Shown piece by piece: positions 17,702-25,034 of a DNA stretch of 64,000 nucleotides. Origin of the DNA: JAHWKI01 sp035513575. GTDB taxonomy: Bacteria; Gemmatimonadota; Gemmatimonadetes; Longimicrobiales; RSA9. Below the pieces are notes generated by a model that saw only the letters and a program-made list of their open reading frames with translations, was not told the DNA's origin and searched no databases. The stretch covers positions 62,001-126,000 of the forward strand of contig DATKBW010000049.1 of NCBI GenBank assembly GCA_035513575.1. Reading direction: 5' to 3'. The number at the start of each line of letters is the position of its first letter. Position 1 is the first letter of the stretch. Position numbers and translations under genes: made by a program.

Positions 17702-17914
17702 ATGTCTCGACTGCGCAAGTTGCTCATTGGCGTGCTGGCTCTCGCGGGACTTGGCTTCGCCGGAGCAGTCGTCACCCCTGGGGCCTTGTTCGGGGATATG
17801 GACCCGGCTGATTGGTGCCAGCAGGTCCTGGATCCCAATTGTACCGAGCACTGCTACTATGAATGTGACATTACAAAGGAGTGTCAGTTCGAAAACTGCT
17901 GCGGGTGCGGTTGA
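17702..17914 (+). CDS. Exported peptide with eight cysteines (70 aa)
   Basis: A small gene with an excellent ribosome site (AAGGAGGAGG ending 9 nt before ATG 17702; the ATG at 17672 lies upstream of it and is less likely). Residues 1-30 are a basic/hydrophobic leader (LRKLLIGVLALAGLGFAG). The remainder is acidic and carries eight Cys at 39, 47, 51, 55, 61, 66, 67 and 69, ending ECQFENCCGCG. Such density suggests four disulfides, metal binding, or a modified peptide. I recognise no family; the leader-plus-Cys tail next to a 6-bladed propeller and a redoxin-like gene recalls NVEALA-type loci. Stop is 4 bp before the next start, implying coupling. Confidence 0.72.
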   Translation: MSRLRKLLIGVLALAGLGFAGAVVTPGALFGDMDPADWCQQVLDPNCTEHCYYECDITKECQFENCCGCG

Positions 17915-17918
17915 ACCA

Positions 17919-18737
17919 ATGCGAAGGAGCGGGAGGTCTGGGATTCTGAAGACGCTTCCAGCGCTCCCGCTCCGTCACAGGCGCCCTGCGCTCTCCGTCC
18001 TTCTCGGACTGCAGGTGATCTACGCACCAGTCGCCGCGCAGTCGATCCGGGGTGCGGTCGTGGACGACGAGTCATCGCGGCCCATCACTGGATCGCTGGT
18101 GCAGGTGTTCGACCAGGCGGGTGCCCGCGTTTCCGCAAGCCAAACGGGATCCGACGGGCGATTTCATGTTCGGCTGCCGAATGCGGGATCGTATGCGTTG
18201 TCCGCGGAACGGCTCGGGTACGGGTGGGCGGTGGCGCGCTCGCTCCACGTGCGAGTTGGCGAAGTACTAGAGCTGGAGCTGCGGCTGCCCCGGCTCCCCA
18301 TTCCACTCGAACCGCTCACCGTTCGTGTGGAGCGCCGGCTCGCACACCTGGAGCGCGTGGGCTTCTACCAGCGGGAGCGGATGGGCATCGGTCGGTTCAT
18401 TACCGCAGAGGACATTGAGGCGCGCCGCCCGCTCATCCTTACGGACGTCCTTCGCGGCGAGCCATCCGTCCGGGTCCTGAATACTCCCGACGGTGCGGGT
18501 CACGTCATTGCGTTTCGCGGCGCACACACGATGTACCTGGCCATGGGCCATGACGCCTGCCTCCCAGTCGTGGTGCTTGACGGCACCCGACTCGCCACGG
18601 CCGGGGACGTCAACCTTGTCCACCCGGAAAATGTCGCTGCCATCGAGCTCTACCCAAGCGGGAATGGCGCTCCTCCGCAGTTTGGCGGTCTGGGGGCGCC
18701 CTGCGGGGTCATCATGATCTGGACAAAGCGAGGCTGA
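17919..18737 (+). CDS. Carboxypeptidase-regulatory-like plus TonB plug-type protein
   Basis: 272 residues: signal peptide (LSVLLGLQVIYAPVAAQ), a CarboxypepD_reg-like beta-sandwich (IRGAVVDDESSRPITGSLV, GSDGRFHVRLPNAGSY), then a TonB-receptor plug-type domain (FITAEDIEARRPLILTDVLR, PVVVLDGTRL, NVAAIELYPSG, APCGVIMIWTKRG) with no barrel. Two Cys (HDACLP and APCGV) flank the plug end. Stand-alone plug proteins of this length are frequent in Gemmatimonadota; their role is unknown. ATG 17919 is 4 bp after the peptide stop, so it is translated with it and may be the outer-membrane partner of the peptide. Confidence 0.68.
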   Translation: MRRSGRSGILKTLPALPLRHRRPALSVLLGLQVIYAPVAAQSIRGAVVDDESSRPITGSLVQVFDQAGARVSASQTGSDGRFHVRLPNAGSYALSAERLGYGWAVARSLHVRVGEVLELELRLPRLPIPLEPLTVRVERRLAHLERVGFYQRERMGIGRFITAEDIEARRPLILTDVLRGEPSVRVLNTPDGAGHVIAFRGAHTMYLAMGHDACLPVVVLDGTRLATAGDVNLVHPENVAAIELYPSGNGAPPQFGGLGAPCGVIMIWTKRG

Positions 18738-18985
18738 ACCTTCAGACGTGTCCCGTTTGTCGGGCGACTAACATTCTGCACCTCCCCCTTCCTGGGCGTC
18801 CCGCTGCGCGTTCCGGCCCGATCCAGATCTGTGTCTGTGACCACTCCAAGGAGAACGATGGACCCGCTGCACGCCCCTCAGAACACTCGTTAACCTCATC
18901 AGCGTCATGCTCATCTCGGCGGCATGCCCCCGGCTCTCCGTCGGGCATGTGGGACGCCGAGGTCCGGACCGGGGATTTTTCCGGG
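18738..18985 (+). other. Possible decayed lipoprotein gene start at islet right end
   Basis: AAGGAG (18848-18853) precedes ATG 18858, which reads only 11 codons. In a shifted frame, the bases that follow encode a lipoprotein-like leader LRTLVNLISVMLISAACP, much like the propeller lipoprotein leader at 16.2 kb. A single-base indel near 18878 would join them. The frame stops being recognisable where the clpP remnant begins, as if a second cassette gene was cut at the islet boundary. Suggestive only. Confidence 0.3.
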
Positions 18986-19039
18986 GTGGAGGACGGCCTC
19001 GTCGGCAAGATCATCCAACACGTCCACGAGGTGAAGTAG
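18986..19039 (+). pseudogene. Right copy: remnant of a clpP 3' end
   Basis: In frame this encodes VEDGLVGKIIQHVHEVK and stop, 14 of 17 residues identical to the clpP C-terminus. Homology starts abruptly at GTGGAG and stops at the TAG. An ATG at 18947 opens a 30-residue frame into it, but I see no ribosome site and consider it non-functional. Confidence 0.78.
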
Positions 19040-19250
19040 CGCGGGACCCTTGCCAACCGGCCAGCGGGATTGCTAGCGTTCCCATACCAGCGGTGACGCG
19101 GGCCGCGAGAAAGCCCACGCCCACCCGGCCCACCGGCGAGCGCCGGGGGTCCCGCCCTCTCTCAGAGGGCACGCGAGGTCGGAACGGCGCGTCACAGGCG
19201 GTCGACGCGGGCCCCCGGACCGGGAGCCGCGCCGAAACGACGACAGCGTC
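19040..19250. other. Intergenic region after the islet
   Basis: Gap between the clpP remnant and the 3' end of ftcD (327 bp to 19366). A loose promoter-like pair TTGCCA (19050-19055) and TAGCGT, 18 bp apart, faces right; otherwise no gene is visible. The leader-like mini-ORF and terminator listed at 19252-19324 occupy its right part. Confidence 0.4.
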
Positions 19251-19287
19251 GAAGGAGGCGACGAATGCCACCGGGCAGTCGAGGAAG

Positions 19288-19324
19288 GCCCGGGACGGAG
19301 CAGGTGTGACCGTCCCGGGCTTTT
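19288..19324. terminator. Strong intrinsic terminator
   Basis: An 11-bp perfect stem GCCCGGGACGG (19288-19298) and CCGTCCCGGGC (19310-19320), with an 11-nt loop, is followed by TTTT. It ends rightward transcription from the islet side and, being symmetric, may also stop leftward ftcD readthrough. A 14-codon mini-ORF (ATG 19265) with a perfect AAGGAGG ends inside the loop. Confidence 0.75.
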
Positions 19325-19366
19325 CCCACGTCCTGGCGCGATGCCACCGGCCTGTCCGCCCTGCCG

Positions 19367-21016
19367 CTAGACGTCCCCGGTCCGATCCGCGACCTGGCGC
19401 TGCACCTCCTCCAGCATTCGCCGACCCCTCTCCATCAGTGTGGTCGCCCGTTCCTCGACCTCGGCACGGAAGGCATGGTCCTCGATGTCGGCCAGGTTGA
19501 TCAGGACGTTGCGGTGTGCGCCGTAGAGGCACGCCTCGAGCGCTTTCGCCCCCACGTCCAGGTCTGAGCGAGAGGAGTACTGGCCCACGCGCGCGAGCTC
19601 GAGCATGGGGTCCCAGGCGCGGTCAGCCGTCTCCATGGCCCGGAGCGGGACCAGCGTCGCCTTCTTGAGGCCCTCCTCCATCGCCGTCCGCCGGGCGACC
19701 TTCTGCTCCTCCGTCTCCCGCGGCATCCGGATGGCCTTCACGTAATCCGCGAAGGCGTCGGTGTCGGCGTCGACCGCGCGCAGCAGCGCCTCCTGGACCT
19801 CCACCAGCGCCGGGAGGTTCGCCCGCACGGTGGCGTCGAGGTGATCGTACTTCCGGCGGCCGTAAGTGAGCCATCCCACCATGGCCCCGAGGCCGGCGCC
19901 CAGGGCGCCCACGAGCGCGGCGACCGAGCCGCCCCCCGGCGTCGAGGTCCGTGCGCCGACCGCCTCCACGAAGTCGCGGACGGACTTCCGGATGAGCGGC
20001 CCGTCGGCGTCCTGGTCGATCATGTACTCGATGATCTTCTCCTCCGGGCGGAAGGCGTGGACGGAGGAGAGCCCCAGCCGATCGATGACGAGCCGGACCT
20101 TCTGCCGCTCGTCGAGGATGAACAGCCCCTCCCGCTCGATGTAGAAATCGGCCGCCTGGAGGACCGCCTCCAGGGGGATCAGCCCCACGACCTCGCTGCC
20201 CGCGACGCCGACGCCCAGCTCGGCCGCGTCCTTCCGGATCGCCTCGTAGACGGCGTGGAGGGGCGTGACGCGGTAGTTGTCCAGGTTCATGGAGACCTGG
20301 GCGAGGCCGAACTCCTCGAGCTCCCAGCCGATCCCCTTCACCGCGTCGAAATACCCGGGCTCCCGGATGGTCTCGCCCCCGGGGCCCTTCACGGTCCGGC
20401 CCTGCTCCCGGATGTTCAGCGCCAGGCGGTGCGCCTGGTTACGGGTGCCCAGGATGTTGACGTTGTAGGCGATCAGGAAGAAGCGGACGCCGGTCACGGT
20501 CGCGCCGGACCGGGCGACGAAGGTCGCCGGGCCGAAGTCGGGCGCCCACTCGGGCTGGCCGATCCGGTCCGCGAGGCCCTCGTACTCGCCCTGCCGGATC
20601 TGCCGGAGCGCCTTCCGATGCTCCAGCGCCTGGGCCTCCTCGTACAGGTAGATCGGGACCCCGAGCTCCTCGCCGACGCGTGCGCCGAACCGCCGGGCGC
20701 AGTCGATGCACTCCTCCATGCTCACGCCGGAAACGGGGATGAAGGGCACCACGTCCACCGCTCCGAGCCGCGGGTGCTCGCCGCTGTGCCGGGTCATGTC
20801 GATCAGCCGGTACGCCGTTGCCGCCGCCCTGAAGGCCGCTTCCACGACATCGGCGGGCGCGCCCACGAAGGTCATCACCGTCCGGTTCGTGGATTTCCCC
20901 GGGTCCACGTCCAGGAGCTTGACTCCGGGTGCGCCGCGGATGCTCTCGGCGATCGCGTCCAGCAGCGCCGGGTCCCGGCCTTCGGAGAAGTTTGGAACAC
21001 ACTCGACCAGCCGCAT
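19367..21016 (-). CDS. ftcD: Fused glutamate formimidoyltransferase / FTHF cyclodeaminase
   Basis: Last step of one histidine-degradation route: moves the formimino group from formiminoglutamate to tetrahydrofolate, then releases ammonia to give methenyl-THF. Residues 1 to about 330 are the formiminotransferase (starts MRLVECVPNFSEGRDPALL; HSGEHPRLGAVDVVPFIPV; NVNILGTRNQAHRLA). From about 350 comes the cyclodeaminase (GARTSTPGGGSVAALVGALG). At about 549 residues this is the full fused form known from mammals and some bacteria. ATG 21016 gives the family N-terminus; ATG 21034 is a six-codon longer alternative. Functionally linked to hutU, from which the islet now separates it. Confidence 0.93.
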   Translation of the reverse strand: MRLVECVPNFSEGRDPALLDAIAESIRGAPGVKLLDVDPGKSTNRTVMTFVGAPADVVEAAFRAAATAYRLIDMTRHSGEHPRLGAVDVVPFIPVSGVSMEECIDCARRFGARVGEELGVPIYLYEEAQALEHRKALRQIRQGEYEGLADRIGQPEWAPDFGPATFVARSGATVTGVRFFLIAYNVNILGTRNQAHRLALNIREQGRTVKGPGGETIREPGYFDAVKGIGWELEEFGLAQVSMNLDNYRVTPLHAVYEAIRKDAAELGVGVAGSEVVGLIPLEAVLQAADFYIEREGLFILDERQKVRLVIDRLGLSSVHAFRPEEKIIEYMIDQDADGPLIRKSVRDFVEAVGARTSTPGGGSVAALVGALGAGLGAMVGWLTYGRRKYDHLDATVRANLPALVEVQEALLRAVDADTDAFADYVKAIRMPRETEEQKVARRTAMEEGLKKATLVPLRAMETADRAWDPMLELARVGQYSSRSDLDVGAKALEACLYGAHRNVLINLADIEDHAFRAEVEERATTLMERGRRMLEEVQRQVADRTGDV

Positions 21017-21193
21017 CGACCGCCGTCCGTTCATGATGGATGGGGGAACCCGTGTCCCCGACTCTGCCCGGCACGCCCCCATCCGTCAAGGCCGTGGGAA
21101 TCCGGGCCGCCGTCCAACCATACGCCCCCGGCCTCCGTCCAACGCAGGGGAGACTCATTCGAACAATCGAACGCATCCACAGGAAGGAGACCC

Positions 21194-22249
21194 ATGGGGA
21201 AGCCGATGCGGCTGATGGTGGGGGCGGCAGCGCTGTCCGCGCTCGCGCTCTCGCCGGCCAGCGCGCAGGAGCGGTACGACGTCGGAGGCGATCGCGTCGC
21301 CATCTACAACCTGGCGGGCGCCATCTCCGTCACGCCCGCGTCCGGTCGCGCGGTCACCGTCGACGTCCGGCGCGGCGGCGGGGACGCCAGCGGGCTCAGG
21401 GTGGAGGTAGGGGAAGTCGGCGGCGTGCAGGCGCTGCGCGTGATCTACCCATCCGACCGCGTCGTTTACGACCCCGGCAGCTGGCGCGGCAACACCGAGC
21501 TGCGGGTGCGTCCGGATGGTACCTGGGACAACCGCGAGGTCTGGCGCAGCCGCGGGGATCGGGTACGCGTGTCGAGCCGGGGCTCAGGGATGGAGGCGCA
21601 CGCGGACCTCACCATCGGCGTGCCGCGCGGGCAGCGCATCGAGGTCTACCTGGCCGTCGGCCGGATCACGGCGGAGAACGTCGACGGCCACGTCCTCCTC
21701 GACACCCATTCCGGGGGGGTCAGCGCCCGCGCCATGAGCGGGTTCCTGCGGGTGGACACCGGCTCCGGGAGTGTCGAGGTCCTCGGCATGCAGGGCGATC
21801 TCGAAGTGGACACCGGCTCGGGCAGCGTGCGCGTGCGGGACGTGCGGGGCCAGGAGATCGCCCTGGACACCGGGTCCGGAAGCGTGGAGGCCGACGGCCT
21901 CTTCGCCTCCCGGATCGAGATCGACACGGGTTCCGGGCGGATCGACCTGCTGCGCTCTTCCGCCCGCGAGGTCCGCCTGGACACGGGCAGCGGATCGGTG
22001 GAGGCGGAGCTCTCCGGAGAGATCGCCGACCTCGAGGTGGACACCGGCTCGGGAAGCGTATCGCTGCGCCTCCCCGAGAACCTGAGCGCCACGCTGGCCA
22101 TCGAGACGGGCAGCGGCGGCATCGAAGTGGATTTCCCCGTCTCCATCACCCGCCGCGCCCGGGACGAGCTCCGGGGGCAGATCGGTGACGGCCGGGGTCG
22201 GATCGTCGTGGACACCGGCTCCGGGAGCATCCGGCTCCGACGCATGTAG
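21194..22249 (+). CDS. Exported DUF4097 beta-strand repeat protein
   Basis: 351 residues: signal peptide (LMVGAAALSALALSPASAQ) then a DUF4097 beta-helix-like repeat domain. From about residue 175 a rung of about 19-21 residues recurs nine times, each with a variant of DTGSGSVE (for example RVDTGSGSVEVL, EVDTGSGSVRVR, EIDTGSGRIDLL, VVDTGSGSIRLR). Start ATG 21194 follows AGGAAGGAGA. Family members are periplasmic or membrane-anchored with unknown roles, often near envelope-stress regulators; none is present here. A terminator follows at 22264-22292. Confidence 0.82.
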   Translation: MGKPMRLMVGAAALSALALSPASAQERYDVGGDRVAIYNLAGAISVTPASGRAVTVDVRRGGGDASGLRVEVGEVGGVQALRVIYPSDRVVYDPGSWRGNTELRVRPDGTWDNREVWRSRGDRVRVSSRGSGMEAHADLTIGVPRGQRIEVYLAVGRITAENVDGHVLLDTHSGGVSARAMSGFLRVDTGSGSVEVLGMQGDLEVDTGSGSVRVRDVRGQEIALDTGSGSVEADGLFASRIEIDTGSGRIDLLRSSAREVRLDTGSGSVEAELSGEIADLEVDTGSGSVSLRLPENLSATLAIETGSGGIEVDFPVSITRRARDELRGQIGDGRGRIVVDTGSGSIRLRRM

Positions 22250-22263
22250 CCGAGCCGGTGCGG

Positions 22264-22292
22264 GCCCCTGCCCCGACGCGCGGGGCGGGGGC
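22264..22292 (+). terminator. Terminator after DUF4097 gene
   Basis: GCCCCTGCCCCG (22264-22275) pairs with CGGGGCGGGGGC (22281-22292), one G-U pair in 12, with a 5-nt loop and TTCT after it. It lies 15 bp past the DUF4097 stop. Confidence 0.6.
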
Positions 22293-22308
22293 TTCTCGCG
22301 TCCAGACG

Positions 22309-22337
22309 TTTCCCGCCGGCCCGGTCGGGCCTACCTT
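22309..22337 (+). promoter_or_regulatory. Promoter-like pair with inverted repeat in spacer
   Basis: TTTCCC (22309-22314) and TACCTT (22332-22337) are 17 bp apart. Within the spacer GGCCCG-GT-CGGGCC (22318-22331) is a perfect inverted repeat. It sits 35 bp before the next gene start and could be its promoter with an operator. Confidence 0.3.
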
Positions 22338-22372
22338 CCCGCGTCACGCACCCCTTCCGTCGGAGAAGATCC

Positions 22373-23221
22373 ATGTCGCGCGCCGCGCTCCTCCCGCTCG
22401 TCCTCCTGTGCGACGCCGCGTGCGCCCCTGCGCCGACGCCGGGAGTGGTGGGGGCCGGAGCCGTCCCGCTCGCCTACGATCTCGCGGAGCCCCGGGTGGC
22501 GCGCTACGGCTTCGCGGACACCACGGAGTTCTCCATCCAGGCCGGCCCCATGGGGGTGATGCGGGTGCTCTCGGCGGAGAGCGGACTGGCGGAGGTCGCG
22601 TTTCGTGGCGCCGGCGAGGAGCTGGAAGCCGTGGTGCGGTTGGTACGCTACTCGGGCCGCTTCGAGAACCCGAGCCACGGAGCCATCGAAACGGACGAGG
22701 GAGGCATTACCGGCGCCTGGACGGTCCGGCTCGATCGGCGGGGCCGCCTGGAGGTGCTGGACACGCCATCCCTGTCCGACGCGGCCCGCCAGATCGCCGG
22801 CCCGGAGTCGCTGGTCCGGCCCCTGTTCGCCCACCTGCCCGGGTCCCGCGCCGAGGCCGGTGCCGTCTGGGTCGACACCGTCTCCCTGACGGAGGAAGGC
22901 CCCGAGTCCGTGACCCGGGCACGCAGCATCATCACCTCCACGCTGGTGGGGGACACCGTCGTGGCGGGCCAGCCCGTGGCGCTGATCGGGACGGAATCGG
23001 CCATGCAGGTCGAGGTGGAAGGCACTTCCGGTGGCGTGCGCATCCTGCAGCGGATGAGCGGCACGATCCAGGGCGTCGTGCTCTGGAACCCGGCCGCGTC
23101 CACCCTCGTGGAGCGCACGGAGAGCGGCGCGCTCACGGGCACCCTGGAGCTGCCGGACATGGGCTTCCAGGGGCTGCCGGTGGAGGCGGTCGTGCGGAGG
23201 TGGGTCGGGCTCCGCCCCTAG
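22373..23221 (+). CDS. Predicted lipoprotein, unknown function
   Basis: 282 residues with a lipoprotein signal (LLPLVLLCDAACAP, lipobox DAAC). The mature part has no recognised domain. It alternates beta-like segments (VARYGFADTTEFSIQ, GAWTVRLDRRGRLEVLD, GVRILQRMSGTIQGVVLW, TGTLELPDMGFQG), reminiscent of all-beta DUF6263-type lipoproteins, but this is only an impression. It is convergent with the AarF kinase gene, 23 bp apart. Confidence 0.55.
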   Translation: MSRAALLPLVLLCDAACAPAPTPGVVGAGAVPLAYDLAEPRVARYGFADTTEFSIQAGPMGVMRVLSAESGLAEVAFRGAGEELEAVVRLVRYSGRFENPSHGAIETDEGGITGAWTVRLDRRGRLEVLDTPSLSDAARQIAGPESLVRPLFAHLPGSRAEAGAVWVDTVSLTEEGPESVTRARSIITSTLVGDTVVAGQPVALIGTESAMQVEVEGTSGGVRILQRMSGTIQGVVLWNPAASTLVERTESGALTGTLELPDMGFQGLPVEAVVRRWVGLRP

Positions 23222-23244
23222 TGTCCCGAGTCAGGGGTCCGGGG

Positions 23245-24921
23245 CTACCCCCGGTCTCGCAGGAGGATACGCACCGCGAGGGCGATGCCCGCGATGGCCG
23301 CGACGAGGAAGAAGACGAGGGCGAGGGCGGGGTAGCCGAGGATCTGGGGGCCGCCCTGCACCTGGACGAGCATGGCCGCACCGACGATCAGCGCGGCGAT
23401 GATCAGGCCCAGCGTGATCCGGTTGGCGATCTTCTCCAGCCCGGAGATGAGGCGGACCTCGTCGATGGCCTCGACGTTCAGCGTCAGCCGGTTGTCCGCG
23501 ACCAGCTCCAGGATGCGGTTCAGCCTGCGGGGCATCTGCTGAACCAGCTCGTTGGCCTCCATGGCCGCCTTCAGCAGCGCTGATGGCGACAGGGACTTCA
23601 TCATCCGGCGCTCCATCAGCTCCGCGGCGTGCCGCCGGATGGCCGCGTTCGGCTCCAGGTCCGGGTCGAGCGTGCGCCCCACCTCGTCGAGGTTGAGCAG
23701 CGTCTTGCCCAGCATGGCGAGCTCGGAGGGGGGCGCGATCCGGTGCTGCCCGGCGCGGCGCACCAGCTCCAGGACGACGGCCCCCACGGCGACGTCCGCC
23801 GCGCTCTGCCCTTCCGCGCGGAGCACCAGCTCCTGGACCTCTCTCCTGAAGCCGCGCACGTCCACATCCTCGTCCGGCTCGCTCAGCTCCAGCAGGATGT
23901 CCGCCGCGTCGTCCGCATCCCCATCGGCGACGGCGAGCAGGAGCTTCATCAGCTCCTCGCGGAGAGCCGGCCCCAGCGCCGCGGTCATCCCGAGGTCCAG
24001 CAGGGCGATCCTGCCGTCCTCGGTGATGAATACGTTGCCGGGGTGGGGATCGGCGTGGAAGAATCCATCCACGAGGATCTGCTTGAGGTAGGCCCTGAAC
24101 AGGTCGTCGGCGAGGCGGGCCCGATCCAGCTCCATGAGCGCGAGGGGGCTCAGCGCCGTAATCTTGCGTCCCTGGACCAGCTCCATCGTGAGGACCCGAC
24201 CGGTGCTGTAGCTCTCGATGGGCTTCGGGACACAGATCGACGCCATGTCGGCCAGGTTCGCCGCGAGGGTCTCCAGGTTGCGGGCCTCGTTCCGGTAGTC
24301 CAGCTCCCGGATCAGCGACCGGCGGAACTGCTCCACGACCTCCGCGAGCCGATATCGGTGGGCCGTGTCCGAGTGATCGTCGAGGAAGGCAGCCAGCTCC
24401 CCGAGGGCTTCCAGATCCTCCCGGACCTGCGCCCGGATTCCGGGCCGCTGGATCTTTACGGCCACCGCCCGGCCGTCCCGCAGCGTCGCCCGGTGCACCT
24501 GGCCGAGGGACGCGGCGGCCACCGGCTCCCGCTCGAAGGACTCGAACGCCCTGGAGAGCCGGACCCCCAGCTCGTCGGAAAAGATCCGCTCCACCTCCTC
24601 GAACGGGAACGGGTCCACGCGGTCCTGCAGCCGCGCCAGCGCGCGGATGTAGGCGGGCGGGAGGAGGTCCACGCGGGTCGAGAGGAGCTGTCCGAGCTTC
24701 ACGAACGTCGGACCCATGGCTTCCAGCTCGTCCGCCAGCGACACCGCCCGCTCGTCCTCGCCCGCCTCCTCCGCGGATCCGGGCTCCGTGGCCGGAAGGT
24801 CATCCGGAAGCGTGGTGTCGAGCCCGGCCCGGCGCACGAGGTCGCCGCGGCCATGCCGTACGAGCAGGGCCGCGATCCGGCCGTACCGCTTCAGGTGTTT
24901 CGGGTGAACGGACAGGGCCAT
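23245..24921 (-). CDS. AarF/UbiB/ABC1-family atypical kinase
   Basis: 558 residues. The kinase-like core shows family hallmarks: LGPTFVKLGQ-type motif as MGPTFVKLGQLLSTR, the Ala-rich loop AAASLGQVHRA that replaces the usual glycine loop, VAVKIQRPG (lysine), ELDYRNEARN, and catalytic HADPHPGN. Two C-terminal transmembrane helices (LGLIIAALIVGAAMLV, ALALVFFLVAAIAGIAL) anchor it. Family members support ubiquinone synthesis or distribution of quinones and lipids. ATG 24921 was chosen over an upstream in-frame ATG because AAGGGAG lies 7 nt before it. No ubiquinone genes are adjacent. Confidence 0.9.
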   Translation of the reverse strand: MALSVHPKHLKRYGRIAALLVRHGRGDLVRRAGLDTTLPDDLPATEPGSAEEAGEDERAVSLADELEAMGPTFVKLGQLLSTRVDLLPPAYIRALARLQDRVDPFPFEEVERIFSDELGVRLSRAFESFEREPVAAASLGQVHRATLRDGRAVAVKIQRPGIRAQVREDLEALGELAAFLDDHSDTAHRYRLAEVVEQFRRSLIRELDYRNEARNLETLAANLADMASICVPKPIESYSTGRVLTMELVQGRKITALSPLALMELDRARLADDLFRAYLKQILVDGFFHADPHPGNVFITEDGRIALLDLGMTAALGPALREELMKLLLAVADGDADDAADILLELSEPDEDVDVRGFRREVQELVLRAEGQSAADVAVGAVVLELVRRAGQHRIAPPSELAMLGKTLLNLDEVGRTLDPDLEPNAAIRRHAAELMERRMMKSLSPSALLKAAMEANELVQQMPRRLNRILELVADNRLTLNVEAIDEVRLISGLEKIANRITLGLIIAALIVGAAMLVQVQGGPQILGYPALALVFFLVAAIAGIALAVRILLRDRG

Positions 24922-24977
24922 CGAGGGCTCCCTTGGTGCGGGGTATCGGCTGTGGTGTATGCAAGAACGGGACACAG

Positions 24978-25006
24978 TTTCGCCCCTCCGAGAGGCGGCC
25001 TATGTT
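24978..25006 (+). promoter_or_regulatory. Candidate promoter of the M50 protease run
   Basis: TTTCGC (24978-24983) and TATGTT (25001-25006) with 17-bp spacing lie 29 bp before the M50 gene start. The -35 is weak. Confidence 0.35.
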
Positions 25007-25034
25007 CCGCACCTCGGGCACTCCAGGAGGATGA

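Larger units (their letters stand above)
15030..19039. mobile_element. Lower-GC islet between clpP 3'-end repeats
   Basis: About 4.0 kb inserted, by appearance, immediately after the clpP stop codon and ending in a second clpP 3' end. Two lines counted by hand inside it are 58% G+C against 70% for a line in the phosphofructokinase gene. It carries a broken AraC-type regulator (leftward) and a rightward four-gene cassette with an exported Cys-rich peptide. No integrase, transposase or terminal inverted repeat is visible, so the mechanism is unknown; gene-end duplication is how site-specific integrating islands preserve their target gene. Confidence 0.6.

Noticed and set aside
19040..19324. SRP RNA, RNase P RNA or tmRNA
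   Set aside because: Conserved core motifs of these RNAs were not found; only a terminator and leader-like mini-ORF are evident.
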